DNA from: Astropecten irregularis
Lineage: Eukaryota; Echinodermata; Asteroidea; Paxillosida; Astropectinidae
NCBI GenBank assembly: GCA_963971285.1
Contig: OZ020255.1
Span: forward strand, 2,666,001 to 2,730,000
DNA length: 64,000 nucleotides
Direction: 5' to 3'
A program made the translations under genes and the position numbers. The notes under the pieces were generated by a model. It saw only the letters and a list, made by a program, of their open reading frames with translations. It did no database searches and had not been told where the DNA came from. Shown one piece after another: positions 1 through 10,875 of the stretch; the first letter of the stretch is position 1; each line of letters starts with the position of its first letter.

Positions 1-564
1 TGGTGCACCCGTTGTCCCAGAAATTTCGCCGAGCCCGCCCTCTAGTTTATTAGTATTTATCTCTAAAATTCTCTATGGTCCTTACGCATTTTTGTGGCCG
101 TCATGACACATGACATTATGGGTGAATCACAACCACTAACTGCATACAGTTAGTGCGCTTTTCGCGGCAGTTACCGCTGTTTTGGTAACTTTTTTGTCCA
201 TTTCACTTGATTTCTAATTGTCGTAAACTAAAGCAAAAAAAAGGAAGATTTTTCAGAAAAAATCATGCCACTATAACAACACACTAATAAAAATGAGCAC
301 AGATTTGATATATTATTATAAGTCATTATAATGCACGTGCAAACATCGCATAACGAAACTGCGCAGATATTTGTGAATTTGTGATGTACGATGTACCAAA
401 CATCACAAATATGTGCGAAGATATTTCCGATGTTCCTCCTGCGCCACCTTTCCTTGCCGTCTTGCGCTTGATATTCATAGTTAATTTTACACTGTGAGTA
501 ATTTACTGGCGACCACTATTTTGCCCTGTATACGAAACCAAAATGCTTTTATAAAAAAAAAATC
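1..564. other. Unassigned AT-rich sequence
   Basis: No coding region or repeat boundary is supported here. An imperfect inverted repeat surrounds 362-430 (a 'gcagatatttgtga' arm against a 'tcacaaatatgtgcgaag' arm), which suggests old MITE debris. Confidence 0.4.
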
Positions 565-826
565 TACCCAACTCTTTTCAAGTTTTTGTTGTTAGCCGAT
601 TAAATTTTTTGATAATTGCCCCACGAAAAACACCCCAGAAATGTCCTTTTTTTCCTTAACCGACTTGCTACCAGTTTTCATGAAGCAACCCTCCACGTTC
701 AAAACAATGTTGGGCCAGATTATAAACCAAAATGTTTCAAGTCTTCACAACAGGCTGAAGCGCTGAACCCCCAGGTTGTGATAACCCGTCATCGTTACAC
801 AATATATTAATTGCATCAAACCCCAA
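565..826 (+). repeat. Dispersed repeat E, copy 1
   Basis: This stretch matches the reverse complement of 10876-11130 over about 250 bp, including the shared string CAACCCTCCACGTTCAAAAC. Both copies keep a short open frame of 63-64 codons with the same start and nearly the same stop. No known protein is recognised, so a non-coding dispersed repeat is the safer reading. Confidence 0.75.
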
Positions 827-1340
827 CTAAGCATGAGAATAGCAACCCTTAAGCTCTTTTCATTGTCACTGGTGATTTCAATCACTGCAGACTTAAAAAG
901 GGTTTACCCAAATACCATCAGCATTTATAGAGTGCGAAACCAGGAAAATGTAGTTTTGTGTGGTGGATCGCCACTGCCCTGGGACGGTTATGTAATCCTT
1001 TGTCACTTGTCCTTTCAGTGACAAGTCCCCCTTTACTTTACCCCCCTTTAAACTTCTCCCCACGCACCCCTGCTTCATTCAGGTCGTTATACACTCACCG
1101 AGTAACGTTCGAAAACTAGTAGTGTCCCGACCACACTCCCATGATCTACAAGCCGTGTTTTACCTGTGTTTCCTTGTGGCTGTCCTTCCCACAAAACTGT
1201 TTTTCATGCGGATGAGCGTAGCGAAGTAGCATGAAAGACAAAATACTAGACCACTGTTATACAACAATCATGGGTGCTTATATATCACTGAAACGAGCCC
1301 CTCTTGGTAACTCAGTCTCAGACCATAATGTGGTACACCT
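827..1340. other. Unassigned sequence
   Basis: Nothing recognisable was found. Short open frames here have no coding signature. Confidence 0.4.
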
Positions 1341-1604
1341 GGGCTCTATTTCATAAAAGTTAGGAATATTCCTATCCGGGACTTAGGAACAATAATTGTT
1401 CCTAAGTCCCATATATTTCCTAACTTTAGGAACATTCCTATCTTCCTATTTCATAAAGCAATTTAGGAAGGATTCGTTCCTATCTTTGAACCAAAATTGT
1501 TCCTAACTTAGGAAGATTCTTTCTTCCTAAGACAAATTGTTCCTAAGTTATTTAGGAACATTTATTTGGGAAGATTCCTAAGTACTCTTTATGAAATAGA
1601 GCCC
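1341..1604. mobile_element. MITE with GGGCTCTATTTCATAAA terminal inverted repeats
   Basis: The left end GGGCTCTATTTCATAAA is matched by TTTATGAAATAGAGCCC at the right end. CTG lies at both borders and could be a 3-bp target duplication. The interior is built from many copies of TTCCTAA/TTAGGAA in both orientations, so the 264-bp element can fold along its whole length. It has no coding capacity. The TIR style resembles PIF/Harbinger non-autonomous elements, but the superfamily is not certain. Confidence 0.8.
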
Positions 1605-1679
1605 TGGTCCCAGCTTATGTGAAACAGCTTAACCGCCAGAAACCAATTAAAGTGCCTTGGTTCTCACTCCTTCTGTTCC

Positions 1680-2870
1680 TAGCAGATATGGTAAGTCAGA
1701 CCTTTGTGAAACAGCTTAAACGCCAGCAACCAACAAAGCAAGTTGTCCCTCACTGGATGGATGAGGGCATTCAGCGACTCCAGGGACGCTTCGCTTGCAC
1801 TGATTGCAAGCTATTTGTTGAAAGTTCGGCTGACTTGGATGAATGTGCAGAAGTCACAATGGATAACATTAAGTTCTGCTAGGAGCTGTGCATTCCAAAG
1901 AAATCAGTGATCCGTTACCTCAACGACAAACCACGGTTTGACCGTATCGGTTCTGTGGATTTTAGACTTTTTATTGGAGCGTTCACAAATTGTTAGAATT
2001 GGTTGTAAATACACAAAGGCTTTGGTTTTAAATACTGGTACAGCCCAAGGATGCATATTGTCTCCTTTGAGACAATATGCTTATCATTATTCACTCACGA
2101 TTGTGCTGCTACCTCTTCTGATAACTTGATAATTATATTATTATATTATTAACTTGATAATTAATTAAATATGTTGATGATACGACTGTAGGTGGATTAA
2201 TTAAAGACAACGAGATATCATATCGTAACCAAGTGCAATCTATTGTTAACTGGTGCTCTGCAAACAATTTAGATTTAAATGTTAATAAAACAAAGGAAAT
2301 TGTTATTGACTTTCAAAAGAATCCTGATATTGTTCCACTAGTCATCAACGGCTCTGATGTGGAAAGAGTGCAATATTTTAAATTTCTCGGTGTGTTTTTA
2401 ATCTTCAGATTTGAAATGGGGATTTAATACTGATTGTATTGTTAAGAAGGGTCAGCAACGATTGTATTTCTTCAGACGGCTGAAAAGCTTCCATGTCAGT
2501 CAGGGCTTGTTGTTAAGGTTTTATCGGGCAGTGATTGAAAGTATCCTGACATAGTCAATGATTGTTTGGTGGGGCAATGCGACTGTCGATGACAAGAAGC
2601 GTCTCAGCCGGATCGTCCGCACTGCAAGTAAGATTATAGGATGCCAGCTCCCATCACTTGATGAACTGTACCTCTCAAGAGTTAAGAAAAGAGCCCAGTC
2701 TATTATAGCCGATAAGTTTCATCCAGCCCATGACTTATTTCAGCCCATGCGATCAAAGAACCGTTACCGATCTATTAAATCTAGCTCCAATCGTACTTTG
2801 CACAGTTTTTATCCAACAGCTATTTTGTTCTTAATGATTTTAATTGCGAATAGGTGTATGCAGTTTTTAT
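1680..2870 (+). mobile_element. Truncated L2/CR1/Rex1-type LINE remnant (reverse transcriptase C-terminal half)
   Basis: Broken frames give, in order: a pre-RT linker segment (HWMDEGIQRLQGRF..., then CIPKKSVIRYLNDKPRFD, about 1750-1945); an RT piece NTGTAQGCILSPL (about 2035); the segment after the catalytic box (IVNWCSANNLDLNVNKTKEI, about 2240-2300); and the post-RT region (ERVQYFKFLGVF, QQRLYFFRRLKSFHVSQGLL, SMIVWWGNATVDDKKRLSRI). The order and motifs are those of the L2/CR1/Rex1 group of non-LTR retrotransposons. Internal sequence is deleted near 1945 and 2100, and stops interrupt at 1882, 2425 and about 2555, so this copy is dead. No endonuclease domain is present. Confidence 0.85.
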
Positions 2871-3083
2871 TTATTATAGCTCTATCTTAATCTTGGTCAG
2901 TTTCTTTTACCGTGGAGTATTTCTAACTCTATTTTTATCTCTCTTGCATTTACTCTGTATTTGTATCCTTACCTGCACTTTTTACTGTTACGATGCAATA
3001 TTTCTAATTGTATATTATTTCTTATAGTAATTTTGAATTTGTATCCGTATCAATATATATGTACCATTTTATGTATGTATTAC

Positions 3084-3443
3084 TTAAAGGTTGTATCATA
3101 CTTTGGTAAGAGACCAAAACAGAAATGTTCACAGATTTACGTATAACTTACAGGGTATGAAGATGGTGCTTGTAGAAACCTACAGTTAAACTTTTTCGCC
3201 TGAAATGGTGTATTTATCCAGAAATTAGTAAAACAACGACCGAAAATCTTTTTGATCTTTTAAAAGATCAAAAATAAAAGAGAAAAGACCTAAGAAATAC
3301 TGTGGTCGTTTTTCACGATTTTCTCAAAAAGTGGGCACCGTACGGGATTGAAATTTTCACAGATGACTGTGACTGTATCTTCTTTGATATTTTTGCCCAT
3401 ATCTGTACTTCTTTGGCAAAACAATGTATGATACTACCTTTAA
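3084..3443. mobile_element. TTAA MITE family A, copy 1
   Basis: TTAA flanks both ends. The termini are AAAGGTTGTATCATACTTTGG and its near-complement ending TGATACTACCTTTAA. The interior has the palindrome GATCTTTTAAAAGATC. The 360-bp element has no transposase. TTAA target sites with AAAGG termini suggest Kolobok-type mobilisation; piggyBac is the alternative. Confidence 0.9.
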
Positions 3444-4259
3444 TGCTTCCCCACCTATCGTTCTTTTTGACAGGCGAACACTACCCCCCCCCCCCCCCCC
3501 AAGCTCACACACCCATGTTTGTTTTATAAACCTTATGTGGACTTTCCTTTGTTTCCACGATGTACTGACCAAACGGACATCTTCAAACCATTGGTATTTG
3601 AACTCTACCCATCTTTTCATAATGAAATTTGAGCCGAATATCCCTTGAGTTGTAAACTTAAATTTGTAACAGATAAAGACACATTGAAAATTTCTCCTTT
3701 TGGCAATTTCATCGGCACTAAAACAGTATATGGACGTGTGTGAGTCCACAGAACATCTTGGGATCCTGCATTATGTGGACGTCCTTTGTCATGAGGTCCA
3801 CAGTGTGTATGCTACGCCTGTTGTAACATGTAACATGGGACATCATTATACAGCAATGTTGTACACTTCAGCCTACGAGGAAATACATTGCAATTATAAA
3901 CATTACCTGGAAATGACATACATGTAGTTCAGCATTGAGTTACAGGGCCTTTCGGTAATATGGTATAGATTGATTAAAGATTATAGATTGATGTAAGGGT
4001 TCACAATACGCATGCGCATCGTGTGAACTATCGTTGACCAAAGTTTGGACAAGAAGATATCAAGGATGCATAAATTCCCAAAGGCTCCCATAAAAAATGG
4101 TAAATTTCAAAAAAAGGAATTGTTTAAACACACTCACAAGTTTCTCTATAGCAAAATTATAGCTTCAATTAAAACTTCAATTTTCGTTATCTTTTCAATT
4201 TCATAGGGCCTATAGAAAAATATTGAGAAAAGTCCATCATAGCCCTGAACTGTCATATT
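3444..4259. other. Unassigned sequence with a poly-C tract
   Basis: A run of about 16 C residues at 3484-3500 is the only notable feature. No gene is supported. The interval 4386-4759 is likewise empty. Confidence 0.4.
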
Positions 4260-4385
4260 GACTGGTGCCAGACTTAAAAATGTACCCCTCCTTATGCCAA
4301 AGTAGAGCGACTTTAGGGCCTGATTTCATCCAAACCGCCTCAAAGGTGAAAGTTCAAATCTTGGGACCGGGTTAGTTTTTTCATC
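4260..4385 (+). repeat. Dispersed repeat F, copy 1
   Basis: This segment matches the reverse complement of 13096-13215, sharing 'ctgatttcatccaa' and 'ctcaaaggtgaaagt' in the same order. It is non-coding and its full element borders are not visible. Confidence 0.65.
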
Positions 4386-4759
4386 CATTCTATTCAAAAG
4401 ACTTCCCACAGCAAATGCTTTTATGAATAAGATTTTGAGGGTATGCAAAAAACTGATGAGCTCCGCGGACTGATTTTGACCTATTTACTGGTCTTAACCC
4501 TTAAGACGCATGCATGTTTTAGGCATTCTTGATAATTATAAACTAATATGATCACTCGATCTCTGAAAACCAACACCAGATTGCTTTTTCCTTTTATTCA
4601 GCGATATTCACCACATTGATTTAAAACAATTTGTCTTGTTATTTTTTTACAGAAATTACAATACGCTAGTGGTTAATTGAAAGAACGGTATCTTTTATGA
4701 TTTTATACATGTATAATTAAATTTAATAGAATGTTCTATTTCTTTAACTACACTGCACC

Positions 4760-5124
4760 TTAAAGGTAATATCATACTTTGGTTTTTGTCAAAGAAATAC
4801 AGATTCGTGGGGAAAAATATCAAGGAAGATACAGTAAAAGTAATCTGTGAAAATTTCAGTCTCATACGTTGCCCACTTTTTGAGAAAACAGCGAAAAACG
4901 GCCACAGTATTTCTTAAATGTTTTCTCTTTTATTTTTGATCTTTTAAAAGATCAAAAAGATTTTCGGTCGTTGTTTTACTAATTTCTGGATAAATATACC
5001 ATTTCATGCGAAAACATTTTAATGTTATGTTTCTACCACCACCATCTTCATACCCTGTTAATTATGCGTAAATCTGTGAACATTTCTGTTTTGGTTTCTT
5101 ACCAAAGTATGATACTACCTTTAA
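4760..5124. mobile_element. TTAA MITE family A, copy 2 (inverted)
   Basis: Termini TTAAAGGTAATATCATACTTTGG and its complement bound the element, which lies in the opposite orientation to copy 1. Its right-hand TTAA (5121-5124) is also the left-hand TTAA of the next element. Confidence 0.9.
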
Positions 5125-5504
5125 AGGCATTGCATACGTTTGGTAATGACTCTGAAAATTTATGGCAATAAAAACTTACTTGGTGAGAACTACAGCTGCT
5201 TTGGATAGTATAATGCATATTGAGAAACTTTCAATTCGAAGTACCGCGGTTATGGAAAAATATGTCACTTTTTATCTCCAAAAATTACGAATCTGAGAAG
5301 CGTTATGGCCGTAACGCTTCTCAGCTATTGACTTACTGTTATCTGGCGTGAAATAACCGCTCTAGTTTGTCGCCAAAATCTCAAAAACGCTACCACCTTT
5401 TGAAGTGAAACTTTCACAGGTTAGTTTTATGGTATATATACACAATTATATTGGTTTGAAACAAAGAGTAGGCTCAAATTACCAAACGTATGCAATCCCT
5501 TTAA
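5121..5504. mobile_element. TTAA MITE family B
   Basis: Termini are TTAAAGGCATTGCATACGTT and its complement ending CGTATGCAATCCCTTTAA. The ends resemble family A (TTAAAGG start) but the interior differs; it contains a hairpin built on AGCGTTA(T/C)GGC-type sequence around 5295-5330. No coding capacity. Confidence 0.87.
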
Positions 5505-5995
5505 TGCTCAACACAACAAACTCAATGAGTACATTAGTGGAGACATTTTTTAACCATATAACACAGCGCACATTGTATTTATTGTGCAATGTCAACCCAT
5601 CCCCTTTGTGGAGTTTCTGAAATGAAAGTGACATAAACACCACAATCACAAACCCCTGATCAGCATTGTTTAAATTGCATGTTACAGCTAAAAACGTGGT
5701 GCCACCAGACGCAATTTTGTTATGCCAAATCCGTTATGAATAAACAAAGTTTCCATTAAATAATCTTATTTATCAAGTGCAAATAATTCCACGTACAAGT
5801 GATCAAATAATGCGCTATTTAATTAACAAATTGTTCCAATTACAATAACAGATATTTAACCGATAAAAGTATGCGTATAATTCGTCATAACTTCAACTTT
5901 TCTGAAAATATGCCATTGATATGAAATTTTACAAATTACAATAAAAGTCCTTAAATCAGTGTACGTAACAAAATGATATAGGTCTATCATGATTT
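5505..5995. other. Unassigned AT-rich sequence
   Basis: Nothing recognisable was found between the family B element and the next family A copy. Confidence 0.4.
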
Positions 5996-6337
5996 TTAAA
6001 GGTAGTATCATACTTTGATAAGAGACCAAAACAGAAATGTTCACAGATTTACATATAACTTTCAGGGTATGAAGATGATGCTGGTAGAAACCTACCGTTA
6101 GATTTGTTCCGCCTGAAATGGTGTATTTATCCAGAAATTTGATCTTTTAAAAGATCAAAAATAAAAGAGAAAAGACTTAAGAAATTCTGCCCTGTTTTTC
6201 ACTGTTTTCTCAAAAAGTGGGCACCGTAGGCCTATTGGACTGAATTTTTACAGATGACTGTTACTGTATCTGTCTTGATATTTTGGCCATGAATCTGTAT
6301 TTCTTTGATAAAAACCAAAGTATGATACTACCTTTAA
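5996..6337. mobile_element. TTAA MITE family A, copy 3
   Basis: TTAA plus AAAGGTAGTATCATACTTTG at the left and its complement at the right. Compared with copy 1 it lacks about 20 bp near the internal GATCTTTTAAAAGATC palindrome. Same orientation as copy 1. Confidence 0.9.
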
Positions 6338-7270
6338 TCCCGTTTTGGGATACACAAAAACAAAATGCGAGTAAGTGTGTGCAAACAGATCTAATAAACA
6401 GGCTACCAGATGAGGAAAATCTGCACAAAAGAGGTGAAATTGGCTGAAAGGTGAAAGTTTCCAATCAGGTGAAGTTTCCGATCAATGTGTAAAATGACTA
6501 TTTACTACAAGTACCTACGTGTATACGGCTCCTAACCCTGAAAACTATTTGAATTGGTTCTGCAGATGACATTGGATTATAAATCATACAATGTACTTTC
6601 TGGTAGGCTTATCGTTACAATTGGTTCAACAATTTAATACGCCTCGATTCAGATTATAAAATATCAGACTTCTTATTACAATAAATTCAACAAATACTTA
6701 ATAAAGTTAAATTAAGTTGCGAATTGTAATTGATTTGCTAAACATGCCGAGCCTAAAGATCTGAAATTACTCATTTCAATAAATTTGGCAAATATTCGAT
6801 TCAGATTCAGGATCATCATACATACATTACATATTCTTGAGTGCTGGCTGGGACAACTATTTTACAATCTGAGATTCAGTGCGCGGATTATTCTCATATT
6901 AACACCGACAGTTCGTAAATTACTTTATGAAATATGAAGAAAACATTTACCTTCTGATTTGTGTTTAATACAAGACACATTATGTATATTATATATATTA
7001 CCTCTTTATTACGAAATGACAAATAAATCAGCGTATTCCATCGAAATGTTACTTGAATAAACCATTAATAATAATACTACATGCATGCTTAATGACAGAG
7101 CTTTAAATTGAACTTTCATATTACGAACATCAAAATAAGTCAATTACTTGTATTATTAAGTGCAGAATATAAGATGTCTCTTACTAACAAAATGTGCGGT
7201 TGTTCTTACACATCATTTGTGCGACATCTCAGTATTGTCAAGCCGAACCTCATTTTGTTAGAAATCAGCG
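6338..7270. other. Unassigned AT-rich sequence
   Basis: Strongly AT-rich non-coding DNA. No repeat termini or exon-like segments were seen. Confidence 0.4.
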
Positions 7271-7276
7271 ATTTAT

Positions 7277-7570
7277 TTGTTGTCAAAGAAATGCAGATTC
7301 ATTGGTAAACATATCAAGGAAGATACAGTAACTATCATCTGTAAAAAATTTCAGTCCCACACGGTGACCACTTTTTTAGAATAATAGTGGAAAGCGGCCA
7401 CAATAGTTCTTCAGTCCTTGTCTTTTATTTTTGATCTTTAAAAATCAAAAATAATTTTGGTCACTGGTTTTACTCTTTTCTGGATAAATACAGCATTTCA
7501 GGCAGAAAATAATTTAACGGTATGTTCTACCATCACCATCTGTATCGGTATGCTACCAAAGTGTGATTAA
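7277..7570. mobile_element. TTAA MITE family A, copy 4 (truncated, head-to-head with copy 5)
   Basis: It begins inside the family A sequence (GTCAAAGAAATGCAGATTC) and ends CCAAAGTGTGATTAA. The outer terminus is missing on the left and the right terminus is shortened where it meets copy 5. The two copies are in opposite orientation and form a 660-bp inverted structure. Confidence 0.8.
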
Positions 7571-7938
7571 AGGTAGTATCACACTTTGGCAGAATACCCA
7601 AACAGAAATCTTCACAGATTTACCCATATAACTAACAGGGTATAAAGATGGTGATGGTAGAAACATACCGTTAAAATATTTCTGCCTGAAATGTTGTATT
7701 TATCCAGAAAAGGGTAAAACCGGTGACCAAACTTATTTTTGATCCTTTAAAGATCAGAAATAAAAGAAAAATAGGCCTACATAAGAAATACCGTGGCCGT
7801 TTTTCACTGTTTTCTCAAAAAGTGGGCACCGCATGCGACTGAAAATTTCACAGATGACTGTTACTGTATCTTCCTATATGTTTTTGCCCATGAATATGTA
7901 TTTCTTTGACAAAAACCAAAGTATGATATTACCTTTAA
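7567..7938. mobile_element. TTAA MITE family A, copy 5
   Basis: Full-length copy with TTAAAGGTAGTATCACACTTTGG at the left and CAAAGTATGATATTACCTTTAA at the right. It shares its left TTAA with the truncated copy 4. Confidence 0.88.
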
Positions 7939-8001
7939 GTAGCTATTCAATTAATTAAGAAATAATATCACATGACCTACGCGTTGTGAATGGATGTAAT
8001 T

Positions 8002-8760
8002 TTACATCTCAATGATATCAATGAGAATAGTACGAGATACGACCTTGAATCTACCAGGTATGATGTCTTCCGATTGTACTGACATCTCATAGCAGGCATT
8101 CTCACCATGGGAATCATTGCTCAAGCTATACATGGACTGCCCGTGGAAAGCTACTTGCGAAAGATACTTCAATTCCAAAGCTTTGATGAGCTTGGTAGCC
8201 AGATTGCTTTGATGGCCTTCGGGTATGATGGTGGAACACACTGCTGGAGAACGTTTCTCACACATGTAATGTTTCTTGTAATCTCCACAGTTATGTGGAT
8301 TCCATTGGCCGTCTTCAATTACTCCAGACGCGCCTTTGTACGGCATGGTAACGCACTTACCAGGTTCATTCACTATGCCCACCTTCAGAGGTGACCAGTT
8401 ACGGTATTGTGTATCCACCCCTTCGCCATGGTCCTCCATGCAACTCCATGCACCCACCTCATCTTGCAAGCATCCTAGCCACATGCCTCCACTTGGATTC
8501 AATTCTTGGAAAAACTCCCAAATGAAATCATTTTCTGCCTGCGATGAAGGCACAGCCAAGTAGGCCCCGTCTTCGTAGCATATCTCAGCAGCCTGAGTAA
8601 GATTCATTTTACCTGTCTCGTAAGAAGCAATCTTGTAGAGAGTGTTATTCAGCTTGGTCCATCCAGGCTCTACGTCAGTAGAGGCTCCGATGAATGATGA
8701 GCAAATAATCATCAGAATAGCAACGAAGCTCACTTGAATGAGTGCGTTCTTCATTTCCAT
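8002..8760 (-). CDS. Secreted C-type lectin domain protein, intronless, 252 aa
   Basis: The product is predicted to be a secreted, carbohydrate-binding-fold protein of the kind used in echinoderm immunity. Residues 1-28 are a signal peptide (hydrophobic SFVAILMIICSSF). A C-type lectin domain covers about residues 34-169, with cysteines at 61, 97, 107, 136, 158 and 167. C61-C167 and C136-C158 match the two conserved disulfides; C97-C107 may be an extra loop disulfide. WLGC at 94-97 is the WIGL core. The calcium/sugar signature is degenerate: no EPN or QPD, and the WND position reads QWNPHNC. Calcium-dependent sugar binding is therefore doubtful. An 80-residue tail after the domain matches nothing I recognise. 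The ATG at 8760 is the first in frame and leads directly into the signal peptide. No intron interrupts the frame. It lies next to a cluster of TTAA MITEs. Confidence 0.88.
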   Translation of the reverse strand: MEMKNALIQVSFVAILMIICSSFIGASTDVEPGWTKLNNTLYKIASYETGKMNLTQAAEICYEDGAYLAVPSSQAENDFIWEFFQELNPSGGMWLGCLQDEVGAWSCMEDHGEGVDTQYRNWSPLKVGIVNEPGKCVTMPYKGASGVIEDGQWNPHNCGDYKKHYMCEKRSPAVCSTIIPEGHQSNLATKLIKALELKYLSQVAFHGQSMYSLSNDSHGENACYEMSVQSEDIIPGRFKVVSRTILIDIIEM

Positions 8761-9316
8761 GGTCGTGTCTTACTTGCAGTCCTAGTTACTAATTTCGACA
8801 ATGTTCAAATACTTGTTTATCTTTCGGAATGGAGATAGCGAGAGGAATGATCTGTTTGAGGATCTGGATACAGTACGTTAACGTTGGTACTAATCAGCCT
8901 TCATTTGTTGATACTTGAAAGATGTAGTCTAATAATAATTAGGTGTGCGTAGGTACAGTCTATACACTCGGCTATAAATCATTAACGTACGTTATTTATT
9001 ATGTCCCATGTACATGTATATACCATGCAAAGGGCGTTTCTTATATCGATATCATGACATTGCAATAAAGCATGTAATACTGCTTGAATATAAGCAGCCA
9101 CAATTATTATCATCCCAGAGTATGGCACAGGTACAGCACAGTTATAAAATAACGATCTCTTTGTGATTAATTCCGTCAATGACATTTACCTTTTGGTATG
9201 GAGCCTATAAAGGGACTATACATGGACAATTAAACTTATGTATATAATAATATTTCCTTCCTTCAAAACGAATTCTGTTCCATGATGTATCCTTCCCTGA
9301 CATCATTTTGTTCCCT
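8761..9316. other. Upstream region of the lectin gene
   Basis: This is the 5' flank of the minus-strand lectin gene. No clear promoter motif or further exon was recognised. Confidence 0.4.
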
Positions 9317-9544
9317 CCAGTGGTGAATCTTGGGGGGTGGGGCAAGGTGGTACATGCCATGGGCGCCACTTCTTAGGGGTGCAGAAAAGAATTGGTATAG
9401 CAAAAAACAAGGTATAGCTGTACTGTTCAAGTTGTTTGAAATCTAATGCAATTAACAAACAAAGATTGGCATCAGAAGTTGGAATTAGGGGCACGATTTT
9501 AGCTCTTGCCCCGGGCGCCGTTTTCCCTATAGATACGCCACTGG
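9317..9544. mobile_element. MITE with CCAGTGGYGWATCT terminal repeats
   Basis: The left end CCAGTGGTGAATCT and the right end AGATACGCCACTGG are inverted copies. The 228-bp interior holds GC-rich GGGCGCC boxes near both ends and no coding region. CAGTGGCGTA-type ends occur in non-autonomous DNA transposons of many marine invertebrates. Confidence 0.75.
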
Positions 9545-10275
9545 TTCACTTGAAATAACATTTCATAGAAATGAAATCATTACTTTAGAATATATCGATT
9601 TTTATTTTTCAACTCGAAATATTACTCTTCGTGACTACGCAAGCAAGCGCGGTTCCTGAGCCAATATTATTTGGGACTATGACCCTTCGCACGTGACGTC
9701 ATCTTGTGACATTTGCTTCTGCTATTTCTTTTGAGGAGTCATAAAGCAACCTTTAGCCTATTCAGTGCATTTTTCAAGTAATTGGCGCGTAATAATTGAA
9801 AAGACCCATTATTTTACAACTTGTTTTCAATCACATTTTTTTAGGGGGGAGCTAGACCAAATGTTGGTGAACCGCTCCTGGTTTAAAGGAGTCGATTATG
9901 TTCTGTGTAATACCCAGGGTCTCTTGTATTCTTAAAGCAGAAATTACATGCATCTAAATTTCTACATGTTTGATAAATGGCTCCAGTTGGCAATTTGGAT
10001 TTGTACCATTAGTGTTTATACGAAGAACTCGTGAGTAAACTGATTACCATTATACCCCTCCCCTTCCTCCAATAAATCTTCAGTCACTCTAAAGTACCCT
10101 CGACTCGGACGGCTTCTAACTAATCATATCATCAAAGTGTCTTAATTTGAATGTAGCATATTCATTCATTGTAAAAGCTACTGTAAAATATCTTAGATTA
10201 TTAGATTATTCTACGCAAACGTTTGGTTTTCCTGGAAAAAATACGTTCCTTTTTTGATTTCGGTTTGGGTTTTAG
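9545..10275. other. Probable intronic sequence upstream of the two-exon gene end
   Basis: No earlier exon of the gene ending at 10563 could be recognised here. A pyrimidine-rich tract leads to the TTTTAG acceptor at 10275. Confidence 0.35.
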
Positions 10276-10563
10276 GGGCGCTACTATACGGAGAGCTATT
10301 GCATATCCAAGCCAGTTATTTCGAGGCAGCCAAATATTATTTCGAAGTGCCTAACGGAATGATTCTGAGGTAAGCCAAAGTAAATCCTATATAAGGAACG
10401 AATATAATGGGGTTGATTAATATCATTATTTCATTACATTTTATTTCACTTGTCTCTTCATAGGCTGCATAATCTGGGAATCGAAATCGATTCTTACAAC
10501 CGTCATGAGCAGTCAATTCTCCGTCTCGGAGATCTAATTAGATCCAAAGTAATGGAAGTCTAA
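10276..10563 (+). CDS. Last two exons of an unidentified gene
   Basis: Two exons, 10276-10369 and 10464-10563, join in phase across a 94-bp intron with a GTAAGC donor and a TCTCTTCATAG acceptor. The first exon opens after an upstream TTTTAG acceptor with two bases that complete a codon. Together they encode about 63 residues and a TAA stop at 10561-10563, including ALLYGELLHIQASYFEAAKYYFEV in the first exon (helical, amphipathic) and LHNLGIEIDSYNRHEQSIL in the second. AATAAA lies 27 bases after the stop. Matching splice phase, an open frame on both sides and an adjacent poly(A) signal argue for a real gene 3' end. I do not recognise the family, and the upstream exons are either in unrecognised sequence or outside the window. 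Confidence 0.6.
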
Positions 10564-10589
10564 GGATAAACAGCTCAATGTACGTCAAT

Positions 10590-10595
10590 AATAAA
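10590..10595 (+). promoter_or_regulatory. Poly(A) signal AATAAA of the two-exon gene end
   Basis: Canonical AATAAA 27 bases after the TAA stop at 10563. Confidence 0.6.
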
Positions 10596-10875
10596 TGAAA
10601 TCTCCATGACAACTGCTGAATAATCCATGATAATGCCCTATTACCTCGATATCATTGTACCATGATTGGAAAGAAGGCGGGAAGCGTGTAGTAGGCCTAG
10701 CTACATGCAGTCGTGGTATTGATTATGTGATAGCCTTGTAGAACAAGTTCATACTTCGTTTATTTTATAGAGGATGACAGTGTTATAATGCTAATGGCAA
10801 AATCATACACACGACGCATCACAATAATATGAAAGTCTCCAGTTCGGAATAGGGCCTATACATTGTGTTGAATAT

